Source of the DNA: an uncultured Bacteroidales bacterium
GTDB lineage: Bacteria; Bacteroidota; Bacteroidia; Bacteroidales; Bacteroidaceae
Length of the DNA: 64,000 nt
NCBI GenBank assembly: GCA_902796835.1
Contig: CADBQP010000005.1
Coordinates: 1-64,000 of the forward strand
Direction: 5' to 3'
Part shown: one piece after another, positions 41,216 through 49,904 of the stretch
How the letters are laid out: each line of letters starts with the position of its first letter
Numbering within the stretch: the stretch's first letter is position 1
The notes under the pieces: generated by a model
Database searches by the model: none
Told to the model about the DNA's origin: nothing
The model's input: the letters and a program-made list of their open reading frames with translations, nothing else
Made by a program: the position numbers and the translations under genes

Positions 41216-41300
41216 TTTTCACCGTGGTGAGAAAGTTTTTCCACCATGGTGAAAAAGTTTTCTCACCCTGATGAGAAAGTTTTCTCACCGCGGTGAGAAT
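41216..41300. repeat. Array of four palindromes phased at exactly 22 bp
   Basis: Four units of the form CTCACC-N2-GGTGAG, flanked by TTTT and AAAG, have CACC starting at 41220, 41242, 41264 and 41286. The centres are GT, AT, CT (unit 3 GATGAG) and GC; units 2 and 4 hold perfect palindromes (CACCATGGTG, CTCACCGCGGTGAG). The array occupies the spacer between the divergent nitroreductase and ileS genes, about 50 bases upstream of the ileS promoter. No gene is seen in 41075-41435. Confidence 0.9.
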
Positions 41301-41351
41301 TTATTTTTGTCAGATTTAGTGTTGTCTATGGTGCACTTCGCCCTTTAAAAA

Positions 41352-41383
41352 TTTGCTTCCCAATGCGTTTTGCACTATCTTTG
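41352..41383 (+). promoter_or_regulatory. Promoter of ileS operon (TTTG-N20-TATCTTTG)
   Basis: TTTG at 41352-41355 and TATCTTTG at 41376-41383 are 20 bases apart. The start codon at 41436 follows a leader of about 46 bases. An alternative start at 41370 lies inside this promoter and is excluded. Confidence 0.85.
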
Positions 41384-41435
41384 CACACCGAAAAAGGCAC
41401 AAGTATTTTCTGCCTTCGATAAAAACGCAACAACA

Positions 41436-44400
41436 ATGGCAAAAAAATTCACCGAACGCACCGCGTTGAACCTTTCAGCACTCAATAAGGACGTGCTTCG
41501 CCAATGGGACGAAGCCGACCTCTTTCATAGAAGCATGAGCGAGCGCGAGGGCTGTCCCTCGTTCGTATTCTACGAAGGTCCTCCTTCGGCCAATGGCCAT
41601 CCGGGCATACACCACGTGATGGCACGCACTATCAAGGATACCTTTTGTCGCTACAAAACGATGAAAGGTTTTCAAGTGAAGCGTAAGGCTGGCTGGGACA
41701 CCCACGGACTCCCCGTGGAGCTGGGAGTGGAAAAGGAGCTCGGCATTACGAAGGAAGACATCGGGCGCGGCATCAGCATCGAAGAATACAATGCCAAGTG
41801 TCGGCAAAACGTGATGATGTATACAGAAGAGTGGGCCAACCTGAGCCATTTGATGGGCTACTGGGTGGACATGGAGCATCCTTACATCACCTACGAAAAC
41901 TCATACATCGAAACCCTGTGGTGGCTGCTCAAGCAGCTCTACGACAAAGGTTTGCTCTATAAGGGCTACACCATTCAGCCCTACAGCCCAGCTGCCGGAA
42001 CCGGACTGAGCAGTCACGAGCTGAACATGCCCGGGTGTTATCGTGATGTGAAGGACACCACCGTAACGGCCCAGTTCCTTATAAAGAATCCCAAGGCCGA
42101 GATGGCAGAATGGGGAAAACCCTATTTTATTGCCTGGACTACAACGCCTTGGACACTGCCTTCGAACTGCGCCCTTTGCGTGGGACCAAAGATAGACTAT
42201 GTCTGTGTGCAGACATTCAATGCCTATACGGCAGAGCCCATCAGTGTGGTAATGGCCAAGGCCCGCGTGTCGGCCTACTTCCAGGCTGAGGGCGAAAACA
42301 TGGATTTCAATGCCTTCGAGCGTGGCAACAAAATCGTGCCTTGGCGCATTGTGGGTGAGTGGAAAGGCTCCGACCTCGTGGGGCTGGAATATGAGCAGCT
42401 TCTTCCGTTCTGCAATCCTGGCGAAGGCGCTTTCCGCGTAATTCCCGGCGATTATGTTACGACCGAAGACGGTACCGGCATTGTTCACATAGCCGGAACA
42501 TTCGGTGCCGACGACGCTCAGGTGTCGCGCCAAAACGGAGTGCCGGCCATGCTGCTTGTCGACAAAAAGGGAAAGCAGGTGCCGATGGTAGACCTCACAG
42601 GACGTTTCTATCGCATCGAAGACCTTGACCCCGAGTACGTGAAAAACAATGTCAACGTTGAGCGCTATGCACCCTATGCCGGTCGCTATGTGAAAAATGC
42701 CTACGATGACAATCTCACCGATAAAGACGAAACGCTCGACGTGGCGCTTTGTCTTGACCTAAGGGCCCGAGGCATGGCCTTCCGTATAGAAAAGCATGTG
42801 CACAACTACCCTCATTGTTGGCGCACCGACAAGCCTGTGCTCTACTATCCGCTCGACTCGTGGTTCATTCGCAGTTCAGCCCTCAAGGAGCGCATGATGC
42901 AACTCAACGAGACCATTACGTGGAAGCCCGAATCGACAGGCACGGGACGCTTCGGCAAGTGGCTCGAAAATCTTAACGACTGGAACTTGAGCCGCTCGCG
43001 TTTTTGGGGCACTCCATTGCCCATCTGGCGCAACGACGAGGGCGAGGAAATCTGCATTGGCAGCATAGAAGAGCTCTATGCCGAAATCGAAAAAAGCGTG
43101 GCAGCAGGCATAATGATTGCAAACCCCCTCAAGGAAAATGGTTTCGTGCCAGGAAATTTCGATAAGGCCAACTACGACCTCATCGACCTCCATCGTCCCT
43201 TCGTTGACGACATAGTGCTCGTTTCGGCCAGCGGAAAGCCCATGCACCGCGAGCCCGACCTTATCGACGTGTGGTTCGACAGCGGTTCCATGCCCTATGC
43301 GCAGCTCCACTATCCCTTCGAAAATAAAGAATTGCTCGACAGCGGCAACGTATATCCCGCCGATTTCATTGCCGAGGGAGTGGACCAAACACGCGGCTGG
43401 TTCTTTACACTCCATGCCATAGCCACCATGGTCTTTGACAGCGTGGCTTTCAAGAACGTCATCAGCAACGGCCTCGTGCTCGACAAGAAGGGAGAGAAAA
43501 TGAGCAAGCACTTGGGCAACACCGTCAATCCCTTCGAACAAATAGAGAAATACGGTACCGACCCCCTGCGCTGGTACATGATGACCAACTCATCGCCCTG
43601 GGACAACCTCAAGTTCGACGAGGCAGGAGTGCAAGACGTCAGTCGCACCTTCTTTGCCAAGCTCTTTCAAACCTACTCCTTCTTTACGATGTATGCCAAT
43701 GTGGACGGTTTCGACGCCGAAACTGCCGCCATTCCCGTGAAGGAGCGCCCCGAAATCGACCGTTGGATCATTTCTGAGCTTCATACACTCATCATGCAGG
43801 CCACGGCCGATTTCGATGACTACGAGCCCACCCGCGCCGGCCGACGCATACAGAATTTCGTCATCGAGAACCTCAGTAATTGGTATGTGCGCCTTTGCCG
43901 CAAGCGCTTTTGGGCTGGCGAAATGAGCCACGACAAACTTTCGGCCTACCAGACGCTCTACGAGTGTCTGCTCACCGTGTCGAAGCTCATGGCGCCAATC
44001 TCGCCCTTCTATGCCGACCGCCTCTTCACCGACCTTATGCAAGGAAGGGGCGAGGAAAGTGTGCATCTGGCAGCCTATCCCGAAGCCAATCAGAACCTTA
44101 TTGAGAAAAATCTGGAGCAGCAAATGCAGATGGCTCAAAAGATTACTTCGATGGTGCTCTCACTGCGCAAGAAGGAGCGCATCATCGTGCGTCAGCCCCT
44201 GCAAACAGTGGCCATTCCCGTCACCTCGCCCCAACTCAAGGATGCCATCATGGCTGTAGAAAACCTCATTCTCGACGAAGTAAACGTCAAGGAGCTAAAA
44301 TTTGTTGAGGACGATTTGCTCAAAAAAAGCGTGAAGTGTAACTTCCGTGTCATGGGTAAGAAATTCGGAAGCCTCATGAAAGCTGTTGCCGCAGCCGTCG

Positions 44401-44852
44401 GTAAAATTAGTCCCGCTCAAATAGCCCAACTCGAAGGCCAGGGCGCTTGCACCCTCGACATTGAGGGCGGTCAGGCTGTTACCATTGAGCGCGACGACGT
44501 TGAAATCATTAGCCAGGACATGCCCGGCTGGAGTGTGGTCAGCGAAGGAGCCCTCACCGTAGCCCTCGACATAAACCTTACGCCTGAGCTCCTCTGTGAA
44601 GGCCTTGCGCGCGAAATCGTGAAGCGCATACAAACCCACCGAAAAGACAGCGGGTTCGAAATTACCGACCGCATCAAAGTAATCTTCGAGCCCCAGCCCC
44701 AGCTCCAAGAAGCTGTAGCCAAACATGGCAGCTATATCAGCGCCCAGGTGTTGGCCGACGAAATAAACTTTGGCCCCATCGGCAGCGCCACCGAGTTCGA
44801 CTTTGGCAACTTCAAAGCCCAGGCCGAAATCCTACGCCTTGAAAAGCAATAA
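41436..44852 (+). CDS. ileS: Isoleucyl-tRNA synthetase, long type, with rearranged GxHH signature
   Basis: Charges tRNA-Ile. With the start at 41436 the protein has 1138 residues, the long (IleRS2-like) form. The class I signature normally HxGH is GIHH at residues 57-60 (GPPSANGHPGIHH), that is, Gly and His swapped; the KMSKS loop is KMSKH (about 688). An editing CP1 insertion with TTPWTLPSN, a WFFTLHAIA segment and a helical anticodon-binding C-terminus are present. Swapped GxHH motifs have been reported in IleRS2 enzymes with extreme mupirocin resistance. It heads an operon with the dksA-like gene, lspA and the DUF4296 gene. Confidence 0.96.
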   Translation: MAKKFTERTALNLSALNKDVLRQWDEADLFHRSMSEREGCPSFVFYEGPPSANGHPGIHHVMARTIKDTFCRYKTMKGFQVKRKAGWDTHGLPVELGVEKELGITKEDIGRGISIEEYNAKCRQNVMMYTEEWANLSHLMGYWVDMEHPYITYENSYIETLWWLLKQLYDKGLLYKGYTIQPYSPAAGTGLSSHELNMPGCYRDVKDTTVTAQFLIKNPKAEMAEWGKPYFIAWTTTPWTLPSNCALCVGPKIDYVCVQTFNAYTAEPISVVMAKARVSAYFQAEGENMDFNAFERGNKIVPWRIVGEWKGSDLVGLEYEQLLPFCNPGEGAFRVIPGDYVTTEDGTGIVHIAGTFGADDAQVSRQNGVPAMLLVDKKGKQVPMVDLTGRFYRIEDLDPEYVKNNVNVERYAPYAGRYVKNAYDDNLTDKDETLDVALCLDLRARGMAFRIEKHVHNYPHCWRTDKPVLYYPLDSWFIRSSALKERMMQLNETITWKPESTGTGRFGKWLENLNDWNLSRSRFWGTPLPIWRNDEGEEICIGSIEELYAEIEKSVAAGIMIANPLKENGFVPGNFDKANYDLIDLHRPFVDDIVLVSASGKPMHREPDLIDVWFDSGSMPYAQLHYPFENKELLDSGNVYPADFIAEGVDQTRGWFFTLHAIATMVFDSVAFKNVISNGLVLDKKGEKMSKHLGNTVNPFEQIEKYGTDPLRWYMMTNSSPWDNLKFDEAGVQDVSRTFFAKLFQTYSFFTMYANVDGFDAETAAIPVKERPEIDRWIISELHTLIMQATADFDDYEPTRAGRRIQNFVIENLSNWYVRLCRKRFWAGEMSHDKLSAYQTLYECLLTVSKLMAPISPFYADRLFTDLMQGRGEESVHLAAYPEANQNLIEKNLEQQMQMAQKITSMVLSLRKKERIIVRQPLQTVAIPVTSPQLKDAIMAVENLILDEVNVKELKFVEDDLLKKSVKCNFRVMGKKFGSLMKAVAAAVGKISPAQIAQLEGQGACTLDIEGGQAVTIERDDVEIISQDMPGWSVVSEGALTVALDINLTPELLCEGLAREIVKRIQTHRKDSGFEITDRIKVIFEPQPQLQEAVAKHGSYISAQVLADEINFGPIGSATEFDFGNFKAQAEILRLEKQ

Positions 44853-44883
44853 CACGAACCTATAAAAACTCTTAATCACAATT

Positions 44884-45279
44884 ATGGAAAATCAAACCGA
44901 GAAAACGCGCTACAGCGATGCAGAGTTGGCCGAATTCAAGCAGCTCATTCTCGACAAAATTGCCCTAGCCAAGAAAGACTACGACCAAATCATGGATTCA
45001 CTTGCCGGCCGCACCGGCAACGACGTGGTAGACACCTCGCCTACCTACAAGGCCCTCGAAGAAGGCTCCCTCACACAAACAAAAGAGGAGCTCATGACTA
45101 TGGCCGCACGCCTGCAAAAGTTCATACAAGGACTCAATGCCGCCCTTGTGCGCATAGAAAACAAAACCTACGGAATTTGCCGCGTCACGGGGAAACTAAT
45201 CCCCAAAGAGCGGCTGCGCGCCGTGCCGCATGCCACCCTCAGCATAGAGGCCAAAAACATGCGCGACCACAAAAAGTAA
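44884..45279 (+). CDS. DksA/TraR-family protein with degenerate zinc site
   Basis: A 131-residue RNA polymerase-associated regulator candidate. A coiled-coil N-terminus with an acidic tip (GRTGNDVVDTSPTY) is followed by the zinc-finger-like fold YGICRVTGKLIPKERL...PHATLSIEAK. Of the four usual Cys positions only Cys99 remains; the others are Thr102, Ser120 and Ala123, so zinc binding in the classical way is unlikely. DksA works with ppGpp at rRNA and amino-acid promoters. It is second in the ileS run, 31 bases after ileS. Confidence 0.9.
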   Translation: MENQTEKTRYSDAELAEFKQLILDKIALAKKDYDQIMDSLAGRTGNDVVDTSPTYKALEEGSLTQTKEELMTMAARLQKFIQGLNAALVRIENKTYGICRVTGKLIPKERLRAVPHATLSIEAKNMRDHKK

Positions 45280-45312
45280 AACACACACACACACATACAT
45301 AGAGCCCCGCCA

Positions 45313-45906
45313 GTGAAAAAACGCGTCCTGCTTTCGGCAAGCATCATCATCGTGGTGCTCGCCGTAGACCAACTCGCAAAAATCCTCGTAAAGACCCGCA
45401 TGCACCTCTACGAGCACATCGACATAGCCAGCTGGTTTCAAATCTTTTTCACCGAAAACCACGGAATGGCTTTTGGCATGGACTTCGTTGGCACACTTTT
45501 TCTTACCCTCTTTCGCTTGCTGGCCGTGGGTCTCTTTGTGTGGATTCTCTTTGCCCAAATCAAGCGTTGCGCCCCCCTTGGGCTCATAGCCTGCCTTGCC
45601 CTCATCATAGCCGGTGCCTTGGGCAACATTGTAGACAACACCCTCTATGGGCTCATCTTCACCGCCTCCAGCCCAATGTCGGAGCCAGCTCAGTTAGTGG
45701 CCTTCGGCCAGGGGTATGGAAGCCTTTTTGAAGGGCGCGTTGTCGACATGCTCTATTTTCCCCTCTTCGAGTGGCCAACCTGGATGCCCCTTGTGGGAGG
45801 TTCCACCTTCTTCGGAGCCGTATTCAATGTGGCCGACTCTGCTATCAGCGTCGGAGCCGTAGCCTTGGCCGTGTTCTATCATCGCCATTTCTTTTCGCGC
45901 CAATGA
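45313..45906 (+). CDS. lspA: Lipoprotein signal peptidase (prolipoprotein signal peptidase II)
   Basis: Cleaves signal peptides of diacylated prolipoproteins in the inner membrane. The 197-residue protein has four membrane helices. Catalytic Asp residues are in GNIVDNTLYG and FNVADSAISVG. It starts with GTG at 45313; no ATG precedes it in frame at a sensible place. It is 33 bases after the dksA-like gene, and its stop overlaps the next start (ATGA at 45903-45906). Slightly longer than E. coli LspA (164), as usual in Bacteroidales. Confidence 0.95.
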   Translation: MKKRVLLSASIIIVVLAVDQLAKILVKTRMHLYEHIDIASWFQIFFTENHGMAFGMDFVGTLFLTLFRLLAVGLFVWILFAQIKRCAPLGLIACLALIIAGALGNIVDNTLYGLIFTASSPMSEPAQLVAFGQGYGSLFEGRVVDMLYFPLFEWPTWMPLVGGSTFFGAVFNVADSAISVGAVALAVFYHRHFFSRQ

Positions 45907-46916
45907 TCAAAGCCCACGTTTCTTTCGCTTCCTTTTTGTTCCTACTTCTCGTCGTGCTTGGCAGTTGTCGCGGTGGGCGTCCGGCAGGAGTGCCCAGTGA
46001 AGCAGCCATGGAGCGCTTGCTCTACGACTATCACATGGCCACAGCCATGGCCTATGTCGCCCCCGACAGTGTGGAACAGCGGCGCCATGGGGCCATAGAA
46101 GCAGCCCTGCGCAAACATGGCCTCACGCGGCAGGAATTTCAGCAAGCACTCCTTTGGTACGAAACCCATCCCGCTGCCCTCTATCGCATATATGAAGGTC
46201 TGGCTCAGCGCTATGGCGCTCAACAAGATGAGCTCCAAACGGCAGTCTCATCCGATGTTGCAGACGCGGCGGAAACAGCTTCGACCACGGCCCAAGTGTG
46301 GCCGGGCCCAAAAGCTATTGTTCTCAGCGCTGCCGGACGCAATCGCCATAGTTTCACCCTCGAGTTGGACACAGCCTTCCACCCCTCCGATCGCTTGGAG
46401 TGGACTTTCACACCCAATTGGCTCTATGCCGATGCCGAGCGGCGCGCAGTAGCCGTGCTTATCGCCCACTATGACCCAGACACCACCGCTACCGCCACGC
46501 TTGAAATTTCGGGCAATGGTATCCAGTCTCTTAGCATGAGCCTCTTACCCGATCGGCGGGCAAAAAGTCTGAGCGGCTTCGTCCTTTTGTATGATGCCCC
46601 CTCGCGACGTCCGCGAGTGTTGGTGCTCAGCCCCGTCAGCCTTGAACGCCATTCCGCCTCTGCGGCTGCAAAATCGAGCACCGTGGGAGATAAACCGCGG
46701 TTACGCGAAGGCGGCGAACCACTTGAGGCAGAGCCCCTCTCTCCCCCTGCCAATGCGACCGTACCATTTTCGCGCCATGCGCGTGAGCGGCAAATACGTG
46801 ACAGCCTCCTCCAGCTCGACCGCCATGAGGGCGACCATTTTGCCGATCCGGAATCTACTACCGATCCGCCACAGCGAGCCAGAAAAGCTCTGCGACCCTC
46901 GAGAGGAAAATTCTGA
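45903..46916 (+). CDS. DUF4296-type lipoprotein with long C-terminal extension
   Basis: A 337-residue protein. The lipoprotein signal LLVVLGSC ends at about Cys21. The DUF4296 part (about 30-110) has PSEAAMERLLYDYHMATAMAY and RRHGAIEAALRKHGLTRQEFQQALLWYETHP, common just after lspA in Bacteroidales. A beta-rich middle (about 135-250) and an Arg/Pro/Ser-rich tail follow. I start at 45903 because ATGA overlaps the lspA stop; upstream in-frame sequence lies inside lspA. A surface or periplasmic role is likely but undefined. Confidence 0.82.
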   Translation: MIKAHVSFASFLFLLLVVLGSCRGGRPAGVPSEAAMERLLYDYHMATAMAYVAPDSVEQRRHGAIEAALRKHGLTRQEFQQALLWYETHPAALYRIYEGLAQRYGAQQDELQTAVSSDVADAAETASTTAQVWPGPKAIVLSAAGRNRHSFTLELDTAFHPSDRLEWTFTPNWLYADAERRAVAVLIAHYDPDTTATATLEISGNGIQSLSMSLLPDRRAKSLSGFVLLYDAPSRRPRVLVLSPVSLERHSASAAAKSSTVGDKPRLREGGEPLEAEPLSPPANATVPFSRHARERQIRDSLLQLDRHEGDHFADPESTTDPPQRARKALRPSRGKF

Positions 46917-46946
46917 CATGGTCAATAATGAACAAGTCTCTCCGCC

Positions 46947-47663
46947 ATGCGTATATTTTCCGAACTTTTTGAGGCGATTTTCCCTCGCTATTGTATGCTT
47001 TGCGGGAAGCGGCTCTCCGCTAAAGAGGAGACAATATGCACGCTATGCTATACCGAACTGCCTTTTACATATCTTTGTGGAGTAAAAGGTAACTATGTTG
47101 AACGTTTGTTTTGGGACTTACCTGTTCTTCGTGCCTCTTCGTTTTTGGAGTACAGGGCGGGAGGACGAGTTGCTAAAATCTTGCATGAGCTTAAATATCA
47201 TGATCGGCCTCAGGTAGGGCGCTTTTTCGGAAGGATTATGGCAGCTGAGCTTATCGAGACTGATTTCTTCGGGGAGGTTGACCTTATTTTGCCAGTACCT
47301 TTGGCACCCCGAAGATTGCGCAAGCGTGGCTATAATCAAAGTCTCTTTTTGGCCAAAGGAATTTCTGATATCACGAAAATTCCTATCGACTCTATGGCTT
47401 CGGTCCGTATAGTAGACAATCCTACACAGACAAGCTTGAACAGGGACGAACGGCAGCAGAATGTGAAAGACATCTTCAGGGTAGCCAACGTCGATGCATT
47501 GCGTAACAAGTATGTACTGATTGTTGACGATGTGCTTACGACAGGAGCTACATTGCGTGAACTCATAGGAACGTTGGCACAAGTAGAAGGTTTAAAGGCT
47601 TCCGTTTTAACCCTGGCCTATGCCGGAGGAAGATTAGGTGTGCTTAATTCGCGTGAATCTTGA
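46947..47663 (+). CDS. comF: ComF family phosphoribosyltransferase-like protein
   Basis: A 238-residue protein with an N-terminal four-Cys zinc finger (Cys16, Cys19, Cys31, Cys34), LPVPLAPRRLRKRGYNQSLFLAKGI and the PRPP-binding VLIVDDVLTTGATLREL. The family is linked to DNA uptake and recombination in transformable bacteria; its enzymatic role is unclear. It is 30 bases after the DUF4296 gene. Its 3' end overlaps the convergent comEC gene by 20 bases, a notable pairing of two competence-family genes. Confidence 0.92.
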   Translation: MRIFSELFEAIFPRYCMLCGKRLSAKEETICTLCYTELPFTYLCGVKGNYVERLFWDLPVLRASSFLEYRAGGRVAKILHELKYHDRPQVGRFFGRIMAAELIETDFFGEVDLILPVPLAPRRLRKRGYNQSLFLAKGISDITKIPIDSMASVRIVDNPTQTSLNRDERQQNVKDIFRVANVDALRNKYVLIVDDVLTTGATLRELIGTLAQVEGLKASVLTLAYAGGRLGVLNSRES

Positions 47664-49671
47664 AACTTTCTTCTTTTCGCAGGTCGCGCAGCTCAATGTG
47701 AAGGCTTTTAGCAAAAATACTCCACTCGGCTGCCTTTCTTTTTGAGAGCTTATTACTTAATACAATAACTTTCGGCTTAAACTTTTTCCCAGCATTTTCT
47801 ACATTTCCGCGAAAGTGTTTGCCTACGATGAGCACGTCTGTTTCAAAGGGCAATTCCGCATTCTTATCGCTATTGCGGTATAGCTCGTTAATAATGGCAA
47901 TGCGCTTATGGCCGAATGCGAGTATGTTTTTACCAAAGTAAAGAATACTATTGTTATAGCCGTTCTGAATAGTTTGAGGGTCTGCTATTTTTTCAACTTT
48001 CCAAAATGCTTCACTGATAGGTGTCAATTTGCAGCTGTCAATGTTAATTACATATGAGTTTGCTCTGTTTTGAAAAGCATGGAGAGCTATTCCGTCGTAC
48101 GTTTTGTATACATAAATGTTGCCGCTTATGGATTTGCGGTTAAAATCCGCAAATACAGTTAAAGTTAAAAAGGCTAATGCTGAAGCTATGGCGGCGGTTT
48201 TTCCCCATTTGTGCTTAAATTGAGCGATGAGAGATAACATAACCAAGTAGTAGCCCACAACCATTAATGCGGAAGGATGCCAGTCGAGGGTAGCTGCAGG
48301 CCAGCTACCCACCATGTCGAGAAGAGCATAAAGTTTCTCTACAATGAAACGAAGGAATTCTGCAATAAGAGGGCGAAACGGCGAGATGGCGAAAAAAAGA
48401 ATAGCCGCAAAAAGAATGGCATATCCTAAGGGAACCACCACAAGATTTGTCAATAGCCCATATGTGGGGACTTTATGAAAATAGTATGCTACCAACGGAT
48501 AAGTTCCTAATGAAGCCCAAAGTGATATAGCTAACAGGTTTGACATCATTCGAAAAGTGCGGAAGCGCCATAGCTTCTGAGGAATAGGGAAGCGATTAGA
48601 CATGATGGCAATGCTGGCTACTGATGCAAACGATAGTTGAAATCCGATGTCAAACAGCATTTGAGGCCACCATATAAGAATAATGATGGCTGCAATGGAC
48701 AAGTTGTTTAGAGTGAAAGGAGTGCGTCGCGCCAGTATGCTACACTGTACAATTGTAAGCATAATTGCAGCCCTACAGAGAGATACGGGCATCCCAACTA
48801 TTAATGCGTAAAGCCACAAAAACGCAATGATGAGCATTGTTCCCACTATGCGCGTCCAACTGTGGTGTGCAAATGGTAGAAGCAGGACGTTGAGGATAGA
48901 AAACAGAATGGCGAGATGCAATCCGGATAGTGCTAATATGTGTGCTGTACCAGTGTCTGAAAAGGCATTGCGTGTTTCAGCATCAAGTGAACGCTTGTCG
49001 CCAAGAGACATAGCCAACAAAATATCTAAAGGTTGCCCCGAAAGGTGCTCTCTCAGTTTTTCTGCGAGTTCCTCTCGCCAAACTTGCGTTAGCTCAGAGA
49101 ATGAAGAAGGCTCTTGATGGGGCATATATTCCCATTTCGACACATATCCAGTACCTGAAAATCCATGATGTCTTAAATATCCAGCATAGTCGAAAGCACC
49201 AGGGTAGCCTAAGTTTGACGGTTGACTAATCTGGCACCACACAATCAGTCGGTTACCCACGTGAGGTGTGATTGAATCGGGAATGTGGAGCCTAACTTTC
49301 TTTCCGATATTTGTGCCGTGTGTGATAATCGCATCTATTCGCGTTCCATTTTTAGAGGTTATTGGTAGCTCGTCCACTTTTACAAGATAGGCCTGGGCCC
49401 TTTGTGACCATGTTGCCTCTGTTCTTTTGCGAGAGGTAGAACCGAGTATAAGTCCAAGGCTAAGTGTTGCTATAGAGATGGATATTGAAAATAGCCAACT
49501 TGCTGATGTGCTTACGCGAAGGCGGCTGACGAAGAAAAGCAGCAGCAGGCATGCTACGGAAATGAAGGGGAGTATCAAAAAAATACTTTCAAACCGTTCA
49601 GCTTGCGTATCGCCTACCGCTATGCCAACCATAAGCAACATGGCGAACAGGGTGGTTACGCTTACTTTCAT
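47644..49671 (-). CDS. comEC: ComEC/Rec2-family DNA uptake channel protein
   Basis: A 675-residue inner-membrane protein. Helices in the first 85 residues are followed by an OB-fold DUF4131 region and the Competence domain (about 205-475, LAMSLGDKRSLDAETRNAFSDTGTAHILALSGLH). The C-terminal beta-lactamase-like part (about 515-675) is degenerate: no HxHxDH-type metal motif is visible, so single-strand degradation there is unlikely. I use the ATG at 49671 because it forms an ATGA overlap with the upstream 78-residue gene; an earlier ATG at 49713 would extend it by 14 residues. Confidence 0.93.
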   Translation of the reverse strand: MKVSVTTLFAMLLMVGIAVGDTQAERFESIFLILPFISVACLLLLFFVSRLRVSTSASWLFSISISIATLSLGLILGSTSRKRTEATWSQRAQAYLVKVDELPITSKNGTRIDAIITHGTNIGKKVRLHIPDSITPHVGNRLIVWCQISQPSNLGYPGAFDYAGYLRHHGFSGTGYVSKWEYMPHQEPSSFSELTQVWREELAEKLREHLSGQPLDILLAMSLGDKRSLDAETRNAFSDTGTAHILALSGLHLAILFSILNVLLLPFAHHSWTRIVGTMLIIAFLWLYALIVGMPVSLCRAAIMLTIVQCSILARRTPFTLNNLSIAAIIILIWWPQMLFDIGFQLSFASVASIAIMSNRFPIPQKLWRFRTFRMMSNLLAISLWASLGTYPLVAYYFHKVPTYGLLTNLVVVPLGYAILFAAILFFAISPFRPLIAEFLRFIVEKLYALLDMVGSWPAATLDWHPSALMVVGYYLVMLSLIAQFKHKWGKTAAIASALAFLTLTVFADFNRKSISGNIYVYKTYDGIALHAFQNRANSYVINIDSCKLTPISEAFWKVEKIADPQTIQNGYNNSILYFGKNILAFGHKRIAIINELYRNSDKNAELPFETDVLIVGKHFRGNVENAGKKFKPKVIVLSNKLSKRKAAEWSIFAKSLHIELRDLRKEESFKIHAN

Positions 49672-49904
49672 TCTTCGTTTTCTTTCGGCCAATAATAGTC
49701 GCCTCCTCTCCATTCAGTATGGGGCAGCTCTTCGGTGAGCGGGTAGTGGCGCAGGGGCTCGCCCGTGGCGCTGATTTCTACTACATGACGTAGCAGGATA
49801 CGGCCCGTGGGCAGGTGGAGACGGCTCACGGCAATGCGCCGTACGGGGGCAGTATGGTTTGAATCTGTGCCGGGGTGCGAGGGGAGGTTAGGCGTTTGTG
49901 GCAT
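49668..49904 (-). CDS. Small conserved-looking protein upstream of comEC
   Basis: A 78-residue protein with core RRIAVSRLHLPTGRILLRHVVEI and ending TEWRGGDYYWPKENEE. The pattern of a short basic beta-strand region followed by a PLTEELPHTEWxGGDYY end is one I have seen beside comEC in Bacteroidales. Function unknown. The start at 49904 overlaps the preceding gene by 17 bases, and its stop overlaps comEC in ATGA, indicating a tightly coupled run. Earlier in-frame ATGs would lie deeper inside the preceding gene. Confidence 0.7.
   Translation of the reverse strand: MPQTPNLPSHPGTDSNHTAPVRRIAVSRLHLPTGRILLRHVVEISATGEPLRHYPLTEELPHTEWRGGDYYWPKENEE

Noticed and set aside
41216..41300. CRISPR array
   Set aside because: The 22-bp units abut each other without variable spacers, each unit is itself palindromic, and no cas genes are nearby.
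41075..41435. T-box or other leader riboswitch for ileS
   Set aside because: The promoter at 41352-41383 leaves a leader of only about 46 bases, too short for a T-box, and the palindromes lie upstream of the transcription start.
41370..41435. N-terminal extension of IleRS (22 extra residues)
   Set aside because: The ATG at 41370 lies between the -33 and -7 elements of a very good promoter, and the extra residues do not resemble IleRS.
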